Made by a program: the position numbers and the translations under genes. The notes under the pieces are model-generated. The model did not search any database. It was not told the origin of the DNA and saw only the letters and a program-made list of their open reading frames with translations. A stretch of 41,247 bases of DNA from contig JBLHUT010000002.1 of NCBI GenBank assembly GCA_047629975.1, positions 1 through 41,247 of the forward strand, read 5' to 3'. Within the stretch, counting starts at the first letter, position 1, and each line of letters starts with the position of its first letter. This document shows, piece by piece, positions 41,170-41,247 of the stretch. The DNA is from JBLHUT01 sp047629975. GTDB taxonomy: Bacteria > Pseudomonadota > Alphaproteobacteria > Rhodobacterales > Rhodobacteraceae.

Positions 41170-41247
41170 TCAGTCGATATTCCGGCTTTCCAAAGCACGG
41201 AATATCTCTCGGCGGACCAGCTTGCGCACGGTGCGGGTGATGCTTTC
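41170..41247 (-). CDS. C-terminal end of an unidentified gene, cut by the window edge
   Basis: Only 25 codons before the TGA (41170-41172) are visible. They encode a basic helical tail, TRTVRKLVRREIFRALESRN, ending NID. The gene is convergent with cobQ, with only two bases between the stop codons. The tail is too short to assign a family. Confidence 0.5.
   Translation of the reverse strand, partial: ESITRTVRKLVRREIFRALESRNID

Noticed and set aside
1..41247. CRISPR arrays, rRNA genes, intact tRNA genes, replication origins
   Set aside because: No regularly spaced repeats, no rRNA-like segment and no complete tRNA cloverleaf were seen by eye on either strand. A covariance-model scan would be needed to exclude small RNAs.

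Overview
The window looks like a chromosomal stretch from a marine alphaproteobacterium of the order Rhodobacterales (Roseobacter group). The evidence is gene content and order: a methylmalonyl-CoA epimerase next to a DUF1467-type membrane protein, a DUF1501/DUF1800 pair, Zur-ZnuCB divergent from ZnuA, a short acidic protein of a kind I know only from Rhodobacteraceae, moderately GC-rich DNA, and many ATGA-type overlaps. This rests on protein family recognition by eye, not on a database search.

Layout. 1-1.2 kb is mobile-DNA debris: a damaged IS481-type transposase and a frameshifted phage terminase small subunit. 1.7-4.2 kb (+) is a tightly coupled four-gene operon: the two halves of a nitrile hydratase beta subunit as separate genes, a cobalt-type (CTLCSC) catalytic subunit, and an amidase-signature hydrolase. 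Facing it, 4.2-10.55 kb (-) encodes an oligopeptide-type ABC importer (Tat-exported binding protein, two permeases, a double ATPase), a decayed allophanate-hydrolase-like amidase and a RidA-family protein. A LysR-type regulator is divergent from it (10.7-11.6 kb). Together these look like an accessory island for taking up and hydrolysing a nitrile, cyanide-related or amide compound. The enzyme has the three-subunit layout of thiocyanate hydrolase and of toyocamycin nitrile hydratase, with a substrate pocket that mixes features, and it is the most interesting system here.

12.2-21.3 kb is housekeeping: a nitroreductase, an EI24/CysZ-like protein, DUF1467, mce, a response regulator, a GNAT acetyltransferase, a DUF1501/DUF1800 pair, aspS and an SseB-like protein. 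21.3-22.2 kb is a gene-poor scar with an IS5-family transposase tail and small repeats, followed by an ArsR regulator coupled to a UPF0718/ArsP-like permease.

23.8-31.5 kb is a ten-gene Mrp/Mnh-type cation/proton antiporter operon (E-F-G-DUF4040-B-C-D1-D2-small protein-D3). It has no fused MrpA but three ND5-like subunits, each keeping the membrane Glu and Lys that mark proton-pumping subunits.

31.6-41.2 kb holds kdsA, a phosphomannomutase/phosphoglucomutase, the zinc uptake locus (znuB-znuC-zur and divergent znuA around a visible Zur-like palindrome), ychF, efp, a small Rhodobacteraceae protein with its own terminator, cobQ, and the 3' end of an unidentified gene at the right edge.
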